A stretch of 64,000 nucleotides of DNA from Citrobacter sp. 18056 (GCA_902706235.1 CACSJR010000020.1:1-64000); one strand, 5' to 3'. Shown: positions 11,099-22,914, counted from the stretch's first letter. The notes: generated from the letters alone by a model not told the origin. Made by a program: numbers and translations.

Positions 11099-12730
11099 AT
11101 GCTAATTTTATTACATCTGCTATCCGCAGTGGCGCTCCTGGTCTGGGGGACACATATCGTTCGAACCGGCGTGATGCGCGTTTTCGGCGCCCGCCTGCGT
11201 ACCGTACTCAGCCGCAGCGTTGAAAAGAAACCACTCGCCTTCTGCGCGGGCATTGGTGTCACCGCGCTGGTGCAGAGCAGCAATGCCACCACCATGCTGG
11301 TCACCTCGTTTGTCGCGCAAGATTTAGTGGCGCTGACGCCTGCGCTGGTTATCGTGCTCGGTGCCGATGTGGGTACCGCGCTGATGGCCCGCGTGCTGAC
11401 CTTCGATCTTTCCTGGCTGTCGCCGCTGCTGATTTTCGTCGGCGTTATCTTCTTCCTCGGGCGTAAACAAACGCGTGCCGGGCAGTTGGGGCGCGTGGGG
11501 ATTGGCCTCGGGCTGATCCTGCTGGCTCTGGAGCTGATAGTTCAGGCTGTTCACCCGATAACCCAGGCCAATGGCGTACAGGTGATTTTCGCCTCGCTGA
11601 CTGGCGATATCATGCTCGATGCGCTGATCGGCGCGCTGTTTGCGGTCATCACCTACTCAAGTCTCGCCGCGGTGCTGTTGACCGCAACGTTAACGGCCAC
11701 TGGTGTGATTTCTTTCCCGGTGGCACTGTGTCTGGTGATTGGTGCGAATCTCGGTTCTGGCCTGTTGGCGATGCTGAACAACAGCACCGCCAATGCCGCC
11801 GCACGTCGCGTGGCGCTCGGCAGCCTGCTGTTTAAGCTGGTGGGCAGCCTGATTGTATTGCCGTTTATCCACATGCTTGCGGACGTAATGGCCCGCCTGC
11901 CGGTAGCGAAATCTGAACTGGTTATCTACTTCCACGTGTTCTACAACCTGATCCGCTGTCTGGCGATGGTGCCGTTCGCCGAGCCGATGGCTCGCTTCTG
12001 CAAGCGTATTATCGTGGAAGTGCCGGAGCTGGATGCACGTCTGAAACCGAAACATCTCGACCCAACGGCGCTGGATACGCCGACGCTGGCGTTGGCCAAC
12101 GCCGCTCGTGAAACGCTGCGCATCGGTGATGCGATGGAAAACATGATGGCGGGCCTGCACAAGATTATTCACGGTGAGCCGCGCGAAGAGAAAGAGCTGC
12201 GCAAAATCGCTGACGACGTCAACGTGCTCTACACCGCCATCAAGCTGTATCTGGCGCGGATGCCGAAGGACGAGCTGGCAGAAGAGGAGTCCCGACGCTG
12301 GGCGGAAATCATTGAGATGTCGCTGAACCTCGAACAGGCTTCCGACATTATCGAGCGCATGGGCAGTGAGATTGCCGATAAATCACTGGCTGCGCGCCGG
12401 GCGTTTTCCGTCGAAGGGCTGAAAGAACTGGATGTTCTTTTCGAGCAGTTGCTCAGCAACCTGCAGCTGGCGATGTCAGTGTTCTTCTCCGGTGACGTCG
12501 ACAGCGCCCGCCGTTTGCGCCGTAACAAGCACCGCTTCCGCATCCTGAATCGTCGCTACTCACATGCTCACGTCGACAGGCTGCATCAGCAAAACGTGCA
12601 GAGTATCGAAACCAGCTCGCTGCACCTGGGGCTGCTCGGCGACATGAAGCGCCTCAACTCCCTGTTCTGTGCGGTAGCGTACAGTGTGATGGAACAGCCG
12701 GACGAAGACGACGACCGCGACGATTATTGA
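11099..12730 (+). CDS. yjbB: Na+/Pi cotransporter family protein
   Basis: The 543-aa inner-membrane protein has the E. coli YjbB length. The N-terminal ~300 residues contain two Na/Pi-cotransporter repeats with many hydrophobic segments. A QSSNATTML motif is typical of this family (QSS-ATT). The C-terminal ~200 residues are helical and PhoU-like, with an acidic tail DEDDDRDDY. E. coli YjbB has been linked to phosphate export; export rather than import here is an inference. The ATG at 11099 follows an AAGGAG site. It stands alone between the metH terminator and rluF. Confidence 0.92.
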   Translation: MLILLHLLSAVALLVWGTHIVRTGVMRVFGARLRTVLSRSVEKKPLAFCAGIGVTALVQSSNATTMLVTSFVAQDLVALTPALVIVLGADVGTALMARVLTFDLSWLSPLLIFVGVIFFLGRKQTRAGQLGRVGIGLGLILLALELIVQAVHPITQANGVQVIFASLTGDIMLDALIGALFAVITYSSLAAVLLTATLTATGVISFPVALCLVIGANLGSGLLAMLNNSTANAAARRVALGSLLFKLVGSLIVLPFIHMLADVMARLPVAKSELVIYFHVFYNLIRCLAMVPFAEPMARFCKRIIVEVPELDARLKPKHLDPTALDTPTLALANAARETLRIGDAMENMMAGLHKIIHGEPREEKELRKIADDVNVLYTAIKLYLARMPKDELAEEESRRWAEIIEMSLNLEQASDIIERMGSEIADKSLAARRAFSVEGLKELDVLFEQLLSNLQLAMSVFFSGDVDSARRLRRNKHRFRILNRRYSHAHVDRLHQQNVQSIETSSLHLGLLGDMKRLNSLFCAVAYSVMEQPDEDDDRDDY

Positions 12731-12835
12731 TTGTTGGTCCGTCTCATCAGCACCCCTGTATCTTGAAGAGCGACGGGGATAGCTGTTTTCTAAGGCTATC
12801 GGCCTTTGCTATAGTTCGCGCATACAGGAGAAACT

Positions 12836-13717
12836 ATGCTGCCGACTCAATCAATCCGATTAAATAAATACATCAGCGAAAGTGGCATCTGCTCACGTCG
12901 TGACGCCGACCGCTATATCGAACAGGGCAACGTGCTCATCAACGGCAAGCGCGCCACCATTGGCGATCAGGTGGTGGCGGGCGACGTCGTGAAAGTTAAC
13001 GGCCAGCTCATCGAGCCGCGTCAGGAAGACGATTTGGTGTTAATCGTATTGAACAAACCGGTCGGGATCGTCAGCACCACTGAGAACGGCGAAAAGGACA
13101 ACATCGTCGATTTCGTCAACCACAGCAGCCGCGTGTTCCCGATTGGCCGCCTGGACAAAGACTCGCAGGGCCTGATTTTCCTCACCAACCATGGCGACCT
13201 GGTGAATAAAATTCTGCGTGCCGGCAACGACCATGAAAAAGAGTATCTGGTCACGGTTAACAAACCGGTGACCGATGAATTTATCGCGGGAATGGGCAAG
13301 GGCGTGCCGATCCTCGGCACGGTAACGAAAAAGTGCAAAGTGAAAAGAGAAGCGCCGTTCACTTTCCGCATCACCCTGGTTCAGGGCCTGAACCGTCAGA
13401 TTCGTCGCATGTGTGAACATTTCGGATTCGAAGTCACCAAGCTTGAGCGTACGCGAATCATGAACGTTAGCCTGAAAGGACTGCCGTTAGGCGAATGGCG
13501 AGACCTGACTGATGATGAACTGATCGAACTGTTTAAGCTGATTGAAAACTCATCTTCGGAAGCCAAACCGGCAAAAGCCAAGGCCAAGCCGAAAACCGCC
13601 GCAACCCCGGTGAAGAAACCGGCCAGCAGCGGCGCAAAAAACATGGCGAAAACCCCGGCAGAACTGGCAAACCGTAAGCGCTTTGCCTCACCAGGGCGCA
13701 AGAAGAAAGGGCGGTAA
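12836..13717 (+). CDS. rluF: 23S rRNA pseudouridine(2604) synthase
   Basis: This RsuA-family pseudouridine synthase modifies U2604 (and to a lesser extent U2605) of 23S rRNA. An S4 RNA-binding domain covers about residues 7-65. The catalytic [10 protein letters not shown] motif supplies the active-site Asp near residue 107. [17 protein letters not shown] is the conserved family motif. The 293-aa product ends in a Lys/Ala/Pro-rich basic tail that varies between relatives. The start is preceded by ACAGGAGAAACT. The E. coli gene pepE, found upstream of rluF there, is absent. Confidence 0.95.
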   Translation: MLPTQSIRLNKYISESGICSRRDADRYIEQGNVLINGKRATIGDQVVAGDVVKVNGQLIEPRQEDDLVLIVLNKPVGIVSTTENGEKDNIVDFVNHSSRVFPIGRLDKDSQGLIFLTNHGDLVNKILRAGNDHEKEYLVTVNKPVTDEFIAGMGKGVPILGTVTKKCKVKREAPFTFRITLVQGLNRQIRRMCEHFGFEVTKLERTRIMNVSLKGLPLGEWRDLTDDELIELFKLIENSSSEAKPAKAKAKPKTAATPVKKPASSGAKNMAKTPAELANRKRFASPGRKKKGR

Positions 13718-13736
13718 ATCGCTCTGAGTTCAAAAG

Positions 13737-13766
13737 AGAAATGCCGGGAGATCCCCGGCATTTTTG
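13737..13766 (+). terminator. Bidirectional terminator between rluF and yjbD
   Basis: ATGCCGGG and CCCGGCAT pair around a short loop, followed by TTTTTG on the right and preceded by an A-rich run on the left. It can serve the convergent genes rluF and yjbD. Confidence 0.8.
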
Positions 13767-13789
13767 TTCTTTCGTAGGCTTTATGGTGC

Positions 13790-14062
13790 TTAGCGTTTTC
13801 CTCGCGGCCCTGTGCTGGCAGTCCACGTGAATGTCGCTGTTTTATCGACTTTATAAGCCTGGTTTTTCTTCAACTGGCGGGCTTTCCTGGCTTCTGCTTC
13901 CCGCTCGGCCATCAGTTTGTCGATGTACTCTTTTTTGACGCTGTTGTTTTCCGCGTTGGTCAGCGGGCGGCCGTGGGCGATACGGGCGCGGTCGAGGAGG
14001 GTTTTCAGCTCGCGTTGTTCTTTCTCGGTCATGTCCTGCTGGGTCAGACGTGAAATTGCCAT
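13790..14062 (-). CDS. yjbD: DUF3811 family protein YjbD
   Basis: This small cytoplasmic protein (90 aa, equal to E. coli YjbD) has unknown function. It is highly charged and predicted mostly helical: MAISRLTQQDMTEKEQRELK, a Lys/Arg/Ala-rich middle, then a short polar tail ending GPRGKR. The start at 14062 has a perfect GGAGG site nine bases upstream. The longer reading frame to 14158 has no support. It lies between the rluF terminator and the panS-like gene on the same strand, about 105 bp downstream of it. Confidence 0.9.
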   Translation of the reverse strand: MAISRLTQQDMTEKEQRELKTLLDRARIAHGRPLTNAENNSVKKEYIDKLMAEREAEARKARQLKKNQAYKVDKTATFTWTASTGPRGKR

Positions 14063-14166
14063 AGTGAAGCCTCCTGAGGAATAAGCCCAGAGTGTACCGC
14101 ACAACCGGGCGATACGCTCTGGACTTCTTCTTGCATGACGTGGTGAGCCGCCACGCACTTCATCGA

Positions 14167-15108
14167 TTAACTCTCTTTCGCCACCGCCACTTTCTGTTTC
14201 TCTACAGGTTTGCCTGACCAGTATCCCGCCAGCAGCGAGCCGGAAAGGTTATGCCAGACCGAGAACAGCGCGCCGGGTAGCGCGGCGAGGGGGCCGAAGT
14301 AGATTTTGCCCAGCGCCGCCGCCAGGCCGGAGTTCTGCATCCCGACTTCAATGGCCAGCGTGCGGCAGGTTGATTCGTCGAAGCCGAACAGGCGCCCGCC
14401 CCAGTAGCCGCCGAGCAGGCCCAGCGTGTTGTGCAGGATAACTGCGATAATCACCACAAAACCGACCGAAGCGATATGCGAAGCGGAACCCGCCACCACG
14501 GCACTGATGATCGCCAGAATGCACAGCATGGAAAACGCAGGCAGGTACGGCTCTACTGCTTTCACCACGCGCGGGAGCAGGTGATGCACCACCAGGCCAA
14601 GCGCAATCGGGATCACTACAATTTGCAGAATGCTCAGCAGCATGCCCATTACGTCGACCTGAATGTGTGTGTCGACGTACAGGCGAGTCAGCAGCGGCGT
14701 GGCAATCACACCGACCAGCTTGGAGACCGACGAAATGGTCACGGACAGCGCCACGTCACCCTTCGCCAGGAAAATCATGACGTTTGACGCCGTGCCGCTG
14801 GCGACGCTGCCAACCAGCACCATCCCGGCAGACAGTTCCGGCGGCATATGGAACAGCAGCGCCAGCAGCCACGCGGCGAGTGGCATCACCAGATAGTGCA
14901 GGAAAATCCCGGCGGCAACCGGGGCCGGGCGTGACAGCACACGTTTGAAATCGTCAATTTTGAGATGCACGCCCATACCGAACATGATCAGCATCAGCAG
15001 CGTGGTCACCCACGGACCAATTGCCGTGAAAGTGGTCGGTGTTTTGTACGCCAGTACGGAGAGCAGCACGGCCCAGAGCGGGAACAGCCGCGTAAGTATC
15101 GAGAGCAT
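14167..15108 (-). CDS. panS: BASS-family transporter, probable pantoate/ketopantoate transporter
   Basis: The 313-aa polytopic inner-membrane protein belongs to the bile acid:Na+ symporter (BASS) fold. About nine to ten hydrophobic segments and conserved stretches such as [15 protein letters not shown] and [13 protein letters not shown] mark the two crossover regions. Salmonella PanS, implicated in uptake of pantothenate precursors, is of this family. I believe it is a neighbour of lysC in related genera. The family is certain, the substrate only likely. It is transcribed away from lysC with that gene's terminator in between. E. coli K-12 has no gene here. Confidence 0.75.
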   Translation of the reverse strand: MLSILTRLFPLWAVLLSVLAYKTPTTFTAIGPWVTTLLMLIMFGMGVHLKIDDFKRVLSRPAPVAAGIFLHYLVMPLAAWLLALLFHMPPELSAGMVLVGSVASGTASNVMIFLAKGDVALSVTISSVSKLVGVIATPLLTRLYVDTHIQVDVMGMLLSILQIVVIPIALGLVVHHLLPRVVKAVEPYLPAFSMLCILAIISAVVAGSASHIASVGFVVIIAVILHNTLGLLGGYWGGRLFGFDESTCRTLAIEVGMQNSGLAAALGKIYFGPLAALPGALFSVWHNLSGSLLAGYWSGKPVEKQKVAVAKES

Positions 15109-15148
15109 GATGTATTCCTTGCAGATGTTATGTTGTCTTTTATAGGTA

Positions 15149-15176
15149 TAAAAAAGCCGGGTTCGAGCCCGGCTAT
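15149..15176 (-). terminator. lysC terminator
   Basis: On the minus strand AGCCGGG and CCCGGCT pair around a small loop and are followed by TTTTTTATA. It lies 28 nt beyond the lysC stop. Confidence 0.88.
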
Positions 15177-15203
15177 AGGTATTGTTTATCCTGCTAAGGA
15201 TAA

Positions 15204-16565
15204 TTATTCAAACAGATTATGATGAAGTTTTTGCACGACCTGCTCGGCTTCGGCACCGGGCACCAGGAAGCACAGGTTGTGGCTGGATGCGCCGTAGCAA
15301 ATCATGCGGATGTTAAACGGTTCGAGTACGCCAAACACCTCTTTGCCCACGCCGCAGGCTTTCGACAGATCGTTCCCAATCAGCGCAACCAGCGCGAGGT
15401 TCTCTTCCACTTCCACGCGGCACAGGGCCGACAGCTCAATCAGCAGCGACTGCGTCAGCAGGGTATCGCTGGTGGCGGTCGAACCGGTGGTATCGAGGGT
15501 CAGTGCGATGCTGACTTCTGAAGTGGTGATCAGGTCAACTGAAATATTATGGCGCGCCAGGATGCCAAAAACTTCCGCAAGGAAACCGCGTGAATGCAGC
15601 ATATTGAGACTGTGCAGTGTCAGCAGCGTTTGCTTGCGGCGCAGGGCCAGCGCGCGGAACAGGGGTGGGTTCTCGGTTTTGTTGCACACCAGCGTGCCAC
15701 CGGCTTTCGGATCTTTGCTTGAGCCGACAAACACCGGAATGTCGCTGCGAACTGCAGGCAGCAGCGTGGCCGGGTGCAGCACTTTCGCGCCGAAGGTCGC
15801 CAGTTCTGCGGCTTCCTCAAACGCAATTTCATCGATGCGATGCGCGGCAGGCACCACGCGCGGGTCGGTGGTGTAGATGCCCGGAACGTCGGTCCAGATA
15901 TCAACGCGAGACGCATGCAGCGCTTCACCCAGCAGTGCCGCGGTGTAATCACTGCCGCCACGGCCAAGCGTCGTGGTGCGGCCTTTGGCTTCGCTGCCGA
16001 TAAAGCCCTGAGTGACCACCAGGCCCTCTTCCAGGCGCGGGGCGAGCTGTTGACTGGTCAGTTCAGCCAGCGCGGCGATGTCCGGCTCGGCGCGGCCAAA
16101 GCGGTCGCTGGTGCGCATGACTTTGCGGACGTCAAACCACTGGGCCTGGATATTACGTTCGCGGAGGATTTCGACGAACAGCAGCGTCGACATCAGTTCG
16201 CCATGGCTCACCAGCTCGTCGGTCAGTGCCGTTGACGTCGCCAGCGAAGCGGCTTCCGCCAGGGTGGTGATGTTTTCCAGCAGGCGTTCGACTTCTTCGC
16301 GGATAACGTTAGGGTTGTGCAGGCGTTCGAGGATATCGAACTGAATTCGGCGCAGCGCATCGAGTTTAACGAAGCGTTCGGTGGATTCGAGACCTTCCGC
16401 CAGGGCAACCAGCAGATTTGTCACCCCAGCTGAGGCGGACAGAACGACCAGGCGTGCGCCGGAATCGGAAAGCACCACGTCGGCGCTGCGGTTCATGGCT
16501 TCGTAATCGGCAACGCTGGTACCGCCAAATTTGGCTACAACGAGCGGAGAGTCTGCATGTGTCAT
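15204..16565 (-). CDS. lysC: Lysine-sensitive aspartokinase III
   Basis: This enzyme phosphorylates aspartate, the entry step to lysine, threonine and methionine synthesis. This isozyme is inhibited by lysine. The 453-aa product has the kinase motif [10 protein letters not shown] at its N-terminus and [12 protein letters not shown] in the nucleotide site. Tandem ACT domains from about residue 310 ([38 protein letters not shown]) bind the effector. It is about four residues longer than E. coli LysC at the N-terminus ([10 protein letters not shown]). The start follows a GAGG site at moderate spacing. Expression is under the upstream lysine riboswitch. Confidence 0.96.
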   Translation of the reverse strand: MTHADSPLVVAKFGGTSVADYEAMNRSADVVLSDSGARLVVLSASAGVTNLLVALAEGLESTERFVKLDALRRIQFDILERLHNPNVIREEVERLLENITTLAEAASLATSTALTDELVSHGELMSTLLFVEILRERNIQAQWFDVRKVMRTSDRFGRAEPDIAALAELTSQQLAPRLEEGLVVTQGFIGSEAKGRTTTLGRGGSDYTAALLGEALHASRVDIWTDVPGIYTTDPRVVPAAHRIDEIAFEEAAELATFGAKVLHPATLLPAVRSDIPVFVGSSKDPKAGGTLVCNKTENPPLFRALALRRKQTLLTLHSLNMLHSRGFLAEVFGILARHNISVDLITTSEVSIALTLDTTGSTATSDTLLTQSLLIELSALCRVEVEENLALVALIGNDLSKACGVGKEVFGVLEPFNIRMICYGASSHNLCFLVPGAEAEQVVQKLHHNLFE

Positions 16566-16589
16566 AAAGATAAAAACCTCGTGTCAGGG

Positions 16590-16862
16590 AATTAAAAGTT
16601 CAGCCTTGGCACAAGGAAAGAGCGGAAGGGTAGACGTAGAAAGCTACAGTTCACCCAGAAGCGCTCCACCTTGTGAAGCGCCCGACTGCGGGTCGCTTCC
16701 GGTGACAGCCCAGAGGATTCAGCCTCTGTAGCCGATAGTGAACACTGCCAGATGTTCCGCTATCTCGGCATCGCTCCCCATAAGGTATTTTCGCAGGACT
16801 GGCTCCTCGAACACCTCGCCTGGGCGATGCTCCTCTTCTGGCCTGCGCACGAATGCGCAGGT
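16590..16862 (-). promoter_or_regulatory. Lysine riboswitch and leader of lysC
   Basis: The minus-strand leader closely follows the E. coli lysC L-box: CTACCTGCGC...GCGCAGG, CCAGAAGAGG, GAGGAGCCAGTCCTG, ATCGGCTA...GAGGCTGAATCC and CTGTCACCGGAAGCG. The five-helix aptamer covers about 16690-16862. The expression platform, reaching about 16590, includes GCGCTTCACAAGGTGGAGCG and CCTTGTGCCAAGG. It should lower lysC translation and transcript stability when lysine is abundant. A 94-aa open frame across this region is not a gene. Confidence 0.93.
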
Positions 16863-16871
16863 AGGGTTTTA

Positions 16872-16901
16872 TAAATAAAGGGTTCCGGGGGGTGTTGTCA
16901 A
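16872..16901 (-). promoter_or_regulatory. Candidate lysC promoter
   Basis: On the minus strand TTGACA (16896-16901) is followed at near-standard spacing by an AT-rich TTATTTATAAAA. The riboswitch aptamer begins immediately after. The -35 lies only three bases past the stop codon of the antiporter gene. The exact -10 is ambiguous. Confidence 0.55.
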
Positions 16902-16903
16902 TG

Positions 16904-18691
16904 TTACGATGATGTCGATTTTTCATTTTCAACAATCGCCACTAATGTACACGGTAGTGGCGGAGTCAGGTGACTGTTCATTGTCATCAAAACGCCATCC
17001 TCTTTTTGGGCAAACAGCGGCGTTGCGCCAGGGTTCGCTGTCAGATAATCCTCCCAACCAAAATTTTCATTCAGGCGGGTGACTTTCACTGCCGCACCTT
17101 TGGCGAGCAGGCTGCTGAGCCGCGCCCAGGTCACATCTTTGTCGAACAGGCGCTCATGCCGCGTCTCTTTTTCGCTACGGCCTTTGGTTTCCTGACCGGT
17201 ACGAATCGAGAACACCCGGTTTTCGCCGAAGATGTGTTTGAAGTGCAGTACCGCGAGCGCATTTTGATGGCGGTTCGGTGAAAGGGCGATGACCTGACGC
17301 GTATCGCTCAGGTTGAGGTAGTTCTCCGCATGTTCCGACCAGGCATTACCGTACCAGGCCGGCAAACCGGCCATTCGCGCCAGACGATAATATTCCCAAC
17401 TGTTATCGCTGAGCTGCACCGGAATATCGAGTTTTTTCAGCGCCTGCGCCAGCGTGCGGGCCACGGTATTCGCGCCGACAATCAAAATGCCCCGCGGTTT
17501 ACGCTGTTGCACGCCGAGCAGTCGCGCCAGCCAGCCGCTGGTGAGGCTTTGCAGCACCACCGTGCCGATGATAATGGCGAACACCACTGTGACCAGCTGA
17601 TCGGCGCCGTCGTAACCGTCTTTCTGTAGCGTCAGGGCGAACAGTGAACTGACCGCGGCGGCGACAATCCCGCGAGGCGCAATCCAGCACAGCAGCAGTT
17701 TTTCGCGCCAGCTCAGGGATGAGCCGTACGTTGAGACCAGAATACACAGCGGTCGCGCGACAAACTGCACCACCAATAACAGGCCTAACAGTGGCCAGCC
17801 CATCGCCCACAGCGCCTGGATGTCGAGCCGCGCCGCCAGAATGATAAACAATGCAGACAGCAGAATGGCCGATAGCTCCTCCTTAAACTCGACGATATCC
17901 GTCGTTTCGACTTCCTTCATGTTGGCGAGCCAGACACCGAGCACCGTCACCGCCAGCAGCCCGGACTCGTCCGCCAGGGCATTCGCCAGCCCGAACGTCA
18001 GCAGCACAATCGCCAACACCGCAAAGTTTTGCAGATAGCCTGGCAGCCAGCCACGTTTCAGCGCATTGCCGAGCAGGAAGCCAAATATCGCCCCGCAGGC
18101 CAGGCCCACGGCCAGCGTCTGCGCCAGCGTCATCAGCAGATGGAATCCGCCAGAGGAGGTTTCGTGTGCGGTGATAAATTCAAACACCAGTAGGGTAAAA
18201 ATCGCACCGACCGGATCGATGACGATACCTTCCCAACGCAGCACCTGGTTGATGCCCGCCGTCGGGCGCACCACACGCATTAGCGGAGCGATAACCGTCG
18301 GCCCGGTGACCACCGTTACCGCGCCAATCAGCGCCGATATTTGTGGCGTAAGCCCAAGGATGCCCCAGCAGGCCAGTGAAATGGCCGCAAAGGTAATCAG
18401 CATCCCGACGGTGACCAGGTTGCGCACCACACCCCCGAGACCACGGATTTCGTCAAAGCGCAGCGTCAGCGCCCCTTCAAACAAAATGATGGCCACCGCC
18501 AGCGACACCAGCGGGAACAGCAGCGGGCCAAACAGCAGGTCAGGTTGTAAAATATGCAGGACCGGGCCAAGCCCGACGCCAATTAGCAGCAGCGGCAAAA
18601 TGGCGGGAATGCGTAAACCCCATGCCAGCCATTGGGCCAGCAGGGAAGCGATGGCGATGATCACCAGGAGAAACGGGACCGGCAGTTCCAT
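16904..18691 (-). CDS. CPA1-family cation:proton antiporter
   Basis: The 595-aa inner-membrane protein has an N-terminal Na+/H+ exchanger domain of about 12 membrane segments (residues 5-385). Family landmarks are ILFEGALTLRFDEIRG, VTGPTVIAPLMRVVRPTAG and the ion-site stretch EGIVIDPVGAIFTLLVFEF. A soluble C-terminal Rossmann-like TrkA-N domain (about 400-520, GILIVGANTVARTLAQAL) follows. It probably exchanges Na+ or K+ for protons and may sense a nucleotide. The exact ion is not determined. It ends next to the lysC promoter and starts divergently from pgi. E. coli K-12 has no such gene between lysC and pgi. Confidence 0.88.
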   Translation of the reverse strand: MELPVPFLLVIIAIASLLAQWLAWGLRIPAILPLLLIGVGLGPVLHILQPDLLFGPLLFPLVSLAVAIILFEGALTLRFDEIRGLGGVVRNLVTVGMLITFAAISLACWGILGLTPQISALIGAVTVVTGPTVIAPLMRVVRPTAGINQVLRWEGIVIDPVGAIFTLLVFEFITAHETSSGGFHLLMTLAQTLAVGLACGAIFGFLLGNALKRGWLPGYLQNFAVLAIVLLTFGLANALADESGLLAVTVLGVWLANMKEVETTDIVEFKEELSAILLSALFIILAARLDIQALWAMGWPLLGLLLVVQFVARPLCILVSTYGSSLSWREKLLLCWIAPRGIVAAAVSSLFALTLQKDGYDGADQLVTVVFAIIIGTVVLQSLTSGWLARLLGVQQRKPRGILIVGANTVARTLAQALKKLDIPVQLSDNSWEYYRLARMAGLPAWYGNAWSEHAENYLNLSDTRQVIALSPNRHQNALAVLHFKHIFGENRVFSIRTGQETKGRSEKETRHERLFDKDVTWARLSSLLAKGAAVKVTRLNENFGWEDYLTANPGATPLFAQKEDGVLMTMNSHLTPPLPCTLVAIVENEKSTSS

Positions 18692-18792
18692 ATTTTTCTT
18701 TTTTCCTTCGTCACGTGGAGCAAATCATTGTGCGAAATGACGCATGTGTAGATTATAAGCAGCAGTGATGAGTTCAGGATAACGAAGGCTGA

Positions 18793-20535
<1,743 letters not shown>

Positions 20536-20551
20536 ACCCGAAATAAACGAC

Positions 20552-20583
20552 AAAAAGCCTTCTCTTCGAGAAGGCTTTTTTTA
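20552..20583 (+). terminator. pgi terminator
   Basis: AAAAAGCCTTCTC and GAGAAGGCTTTTTTT form a strong hairpin with a T run 17 nt after the pgi stop. The flanking A run would let it also work on the other strand. Confidence 0.92.
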
Positions 20584-20591
20584 TGTTTGCA

Positions 20592-20628
20592 CCCTCTCCC
20601 CGTGGGTGTGTACAGTCCGGGGTGAGGG
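20592..20628. repeat. Dispersed CCCTCTCCCC hairpin
   Basis: CCCTCTCCCC pairs with GGGGTGAGGG (one mismatch) around a longer loop. It belongs to the same hairpin type as the elements at 4531, 26467, 34350, 54705 and 56040. Confidence 0.55.
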
Positions 20629-20661
20629 CATCAGACCGCAGCGGACTTCCCCCTCACTCTA

Positions 20662-20735
20662 CATTGCCCGGCGGCACTGGGTTTGCACGGTCCTACAAAA
20701 CCGTAGGCACGGTAAGCGAAGCGCCACCGGGCAAT
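20662..20735. repeat. REP-like palindromic element (BIME type)
   Basis: ATTGCCCGGCGGC and GCCACCGGGCAAT are inverted copies about 45 bp apart, with a further nested CCTAC/GTAGG pair. The GCCCGGCGGC core is typical of enterobacterial REP units. The element ends a few bases before the stop codon of the minus-strand gene that follows, so it probably forms the 3' end structure of that transcript. Confidence 0.7.
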
Positions 20736-20738
20736 GAC

Positions 20739-22160
20739 TCAGGCTATCCGGCAGCTTTGAATCCCTAACAACTTCGCAATTGCCTCGATTTTCTCTCCCA
20801 CGTGACCCATGCCAATGGCGCAATGGTGTGCCGGACCGCCTTCGCACCAACGACGGGTAAACTCCCGGGCCGACAGCGAAAAACGATAATGGCTGTTGGT
20901 GTTACCGATATCCAGGGCCTCGCCAGGCACCGCTTCTCCTTCGGCGAACTGGAGCGTGACGCGACCATCCCGATGCTCAACCACCGATAAAAACGTCACC
21001 GGACCCGGCGTGACGGTCATCTGAATCGACACCCCTTTGCCCGGTTTTCCGTGGTATACCGGCAGCGGCACCAGCCTGACTTTTCCTTCCGACATCAGCG
21101 GATGCGCCGGGCCGTCGTGACCCCACAGCACGGTGTCGTCGTCGAAATCCATGCCGTAAGGCTCGGAGAACGAACCGCCCACTTTCAACAGACTGAGGAT
21201 TTTCATCGCGAGCACATTCTTGATTTCACACTCTCCGGCCACCGGAATGTCGCGCTCGGTCAGCAGTGTATTGCCGAGAATGACCGAGGTGATGATGTTT
21301 TCCTGCGGCGAACCGGATGCGCCCTCGTAGTAATAGGCCATCGCGCCCAGCTGATGGCGGGCAACCAGATTATCTAGCGCCACCGAGGTGGTTATCGCTC
21401 GCTGCAGTTCAAACTCCTCGCATGCCGGGTCAACGTTCAGCACGTCGTACACCTGTTTGCGTTTTTGCTCATGCTCCTCAGAGGTTATCGACGGCAGCGA
21501 ATCTGCCAGCTCGCAAATCTCCAGCACCCGGAAGCGCACGCCGAACTTCGCCGACAGATTGGTCATATCCGAGTAGACGTCGTACATGCCGTTGTAATAG
21601 TGGCCGAGTACGCCAACGTTGGTGGTTTTCAGGGCATGAACCGTTTGGGCGGCCGCCAGCCAGTTGTCGATTTCCCGCCACGCCTGGGGATCATCGAGAT
21701 AACCCGGCACCAGGGTGTAACCGATGTTTGCCCGCTGGAATACGTTCGCCAGTTCCGGGGCGCTACAGGCCTGACAGTGCGCCAGCCATTGGCCGGTGCG
21801 TACACCGCGATCCGGATGCTGATTAATCGTGGCGCAGGGGACTTTTTTCTCTGGCTGTAGCGCCAGAATAATGACCGGGACGTTCAGCAGCTGCACCAAC
21901 GGCAGGACGGTGGAACTCAGCGCATAAGTGGTGATGTACAGCACCAGCGCATCGACGTTTTTTGCGGCGAACGTCGCCGCAGCGGCATCCATGGTGTGCG
22001 GGTTATCAATCAGACCGGCGTTCACTACTGCCACGTCGCGGCGTTGTAATTGCTCGTCAACCCGGTCCAGATAGCCGTCGAGCTGTTCGCGCAAGCCGTG
22101 AAACTGCGGCCAGTAAGTATCAAGCCCAATGCCAAACAGACCAACGGTGAATGTTTTCAT
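20739..22160 (-). CDS. L-fucose/L-arabinose isomerase family protein
   Basis: The 473-aa cytoplasmic protein has the sugar ketol-isomerase fold shared by AraA and FucI. Likely metal and catalytic ligands are Glu in YYYEGASG, Glu in AGECEIKN, His in WGHDGPAHP and His in [13 protein letters not shown]. The N-terminal half ([29 protein letters not shown]) forms the Rossmann-like domains. It presumably isomerises an aldose, but the substrate cannot be read from the sequence. No kinase, aldolase, transporter or regulator of a sugar pathway lies beside it, so it appears to be an orphan. E. coli K-12 has no gene here. The start [10 protein letters not shown] follows a GGAG site. Confidence 0.82.
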   Translation of the reverse strand: MKTFTVGLFGIGLDTYWPQFHGLREQLDGYLDRVDEQLQRRDVAVVNAGLIDNPHTMDAAAATFAAKNVDALVLYITTYALSSTVLPLVQLLNVPVIILALQPEKKVPCATINQHPDRGVRTGQWLAHCQACSAPELANVFQRANIGYTLVPGYLDDPQAWREIDNWLAAAQTVHALKTTNVGVLGHYYNGMYDVYSDMTNLSAKFGVRFRVLEICELADSLPSITSEEHEQKRKQVYDVLNVDPACEEFELQRAITTSVALDNLVARHQLGAMAYYYEGASGSPQENIITSVILGNTLLTERDIPVAGECEIKNVLAMKILSLLKVGGSFSEPYGMDFDDDTVLWGHDGPAHPLMSEGKVRLVPLPVYHGKPGKGVSIQMTVTPGPVTFLSVVEHRDGRVTLQFAEGEAVPGEALDIGNTNSHYRFSLSAREFTRRWCEGGPAHHCAIGMGHVGEKIEAIAKLLGIQSCRIA

Positions 22161-22410
22161 GATGGAGCCTCAGACAAGAGTGACAGGATGCCGTCACTTT
22201 ACGCATCGGCAGGCGGGAAAACCTGCGGCTGATGGACATGCCTGAACCAGAGTTGGCAATTGAATCGAGGAACGGAGAATGTGGATCGCAGAATATTGAT
22301 CCTGCGCGAAACGCATTTCCGCGAGGCAGAAATCGCAGTATTCATTTCCCATTAAAATTACAAGGAATAAAGAGGCAGGAGCCGCAAGGCTATTCCCTTC
22401 GCCTGTTCAG

Positions 22411-22560
22411 GTTAATCCTAAAAACGATTGTGACCAGCAATGCATAATCTGTTTTTTAGGATTTTCTTGAGGGCTATATTTTAAATTGTGATTGAATTTA
22501 AAGGGTTTTATTATTTTCTTTGATTGTTAAACAACAATTTTCTCTCATTATCCTAAAACC
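22411..22560. promoter_or_regulatory. Candidate RcsAB-type control region upstream of yjbEFGH
   Basis: The octamer TTTTAGGA occurs three times within 142 bp: minus strand at 22417-22424, plus strand at 22454-22461 and minus strand at 22551-22558. The plus-strand copy extends to TTAGGATTTTCTTGA, close to the RcsA/RcsB box. E. coli yjb genes are known Rcs targets. A TATACT hexamer near 22605 could be the -10. The rest of the 511-bp gap (22161-22410) shows nothing I can name. Confidence 0.5.
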
Positions 22561-22671
22561 CGCCTGCTTATTTCCTGAGCCCTAATTCGACAGCTTTAGT
22601 TGTGTATACTCGATATCGCCTGAATTTCTCAGGTGAAACTCCATTCATTCAACCAATGAAGGGAAATAGTA

Positions 22672-22914
22672 ATGAAAAAAGTTATGTATGGCATTTTTGC
22701 CATTTCTGCGTTTGCGGCGACTTCTGTCTATGCAGCTCCGGTGGAAACCGGTGATGCAGCAGGATCAGCAGCGACGTCTGTGTCTGCGGGCAGTTCCGCC
22801 GCAACCAGCGCCAGCGCCGTAAGTTCGGCCGTGGGGGTCGCACTGGCGGCGACCGGTGGTGGTGATGGCTCCAATACCGGAACCACGACCACAACAACCA
22901 CAAGTACCCGCTAA
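22672..22914 (+). CDS. yjbE: Exopolysaccharide-locus protein YjbE
   Basis: This small exported protein (80 aa, same length as E. coli YjbE) has a signal peptide [21 protein letters not shown]. The mature part is low-complexity, rich in Ala, Ser and Gly, ending in a Thr-rich stretch [15 protein letters not shown]. It is the first gene of yjbEFGH, a locus linked to production of an extracellular polysaccharide in E. coli. The function of YjbE itself is unknown. The start follows GAAGGG. A hairpin directly downstream may give it more transcript than the other three genes. Confidence 0.93.
   Translation: MKKVMYGIFAISAFAATSVYAAPVETGDAAGSAATSVSAGSSAATSASAVSSAVGVALAATGGGDGSNTGTTTTTTTSTR

Noticed and set aside
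16651-16935. 94-codon minus-strand frame
   Set aside because: It lies across the lysine riboswitch, whose structure explains the conservation.
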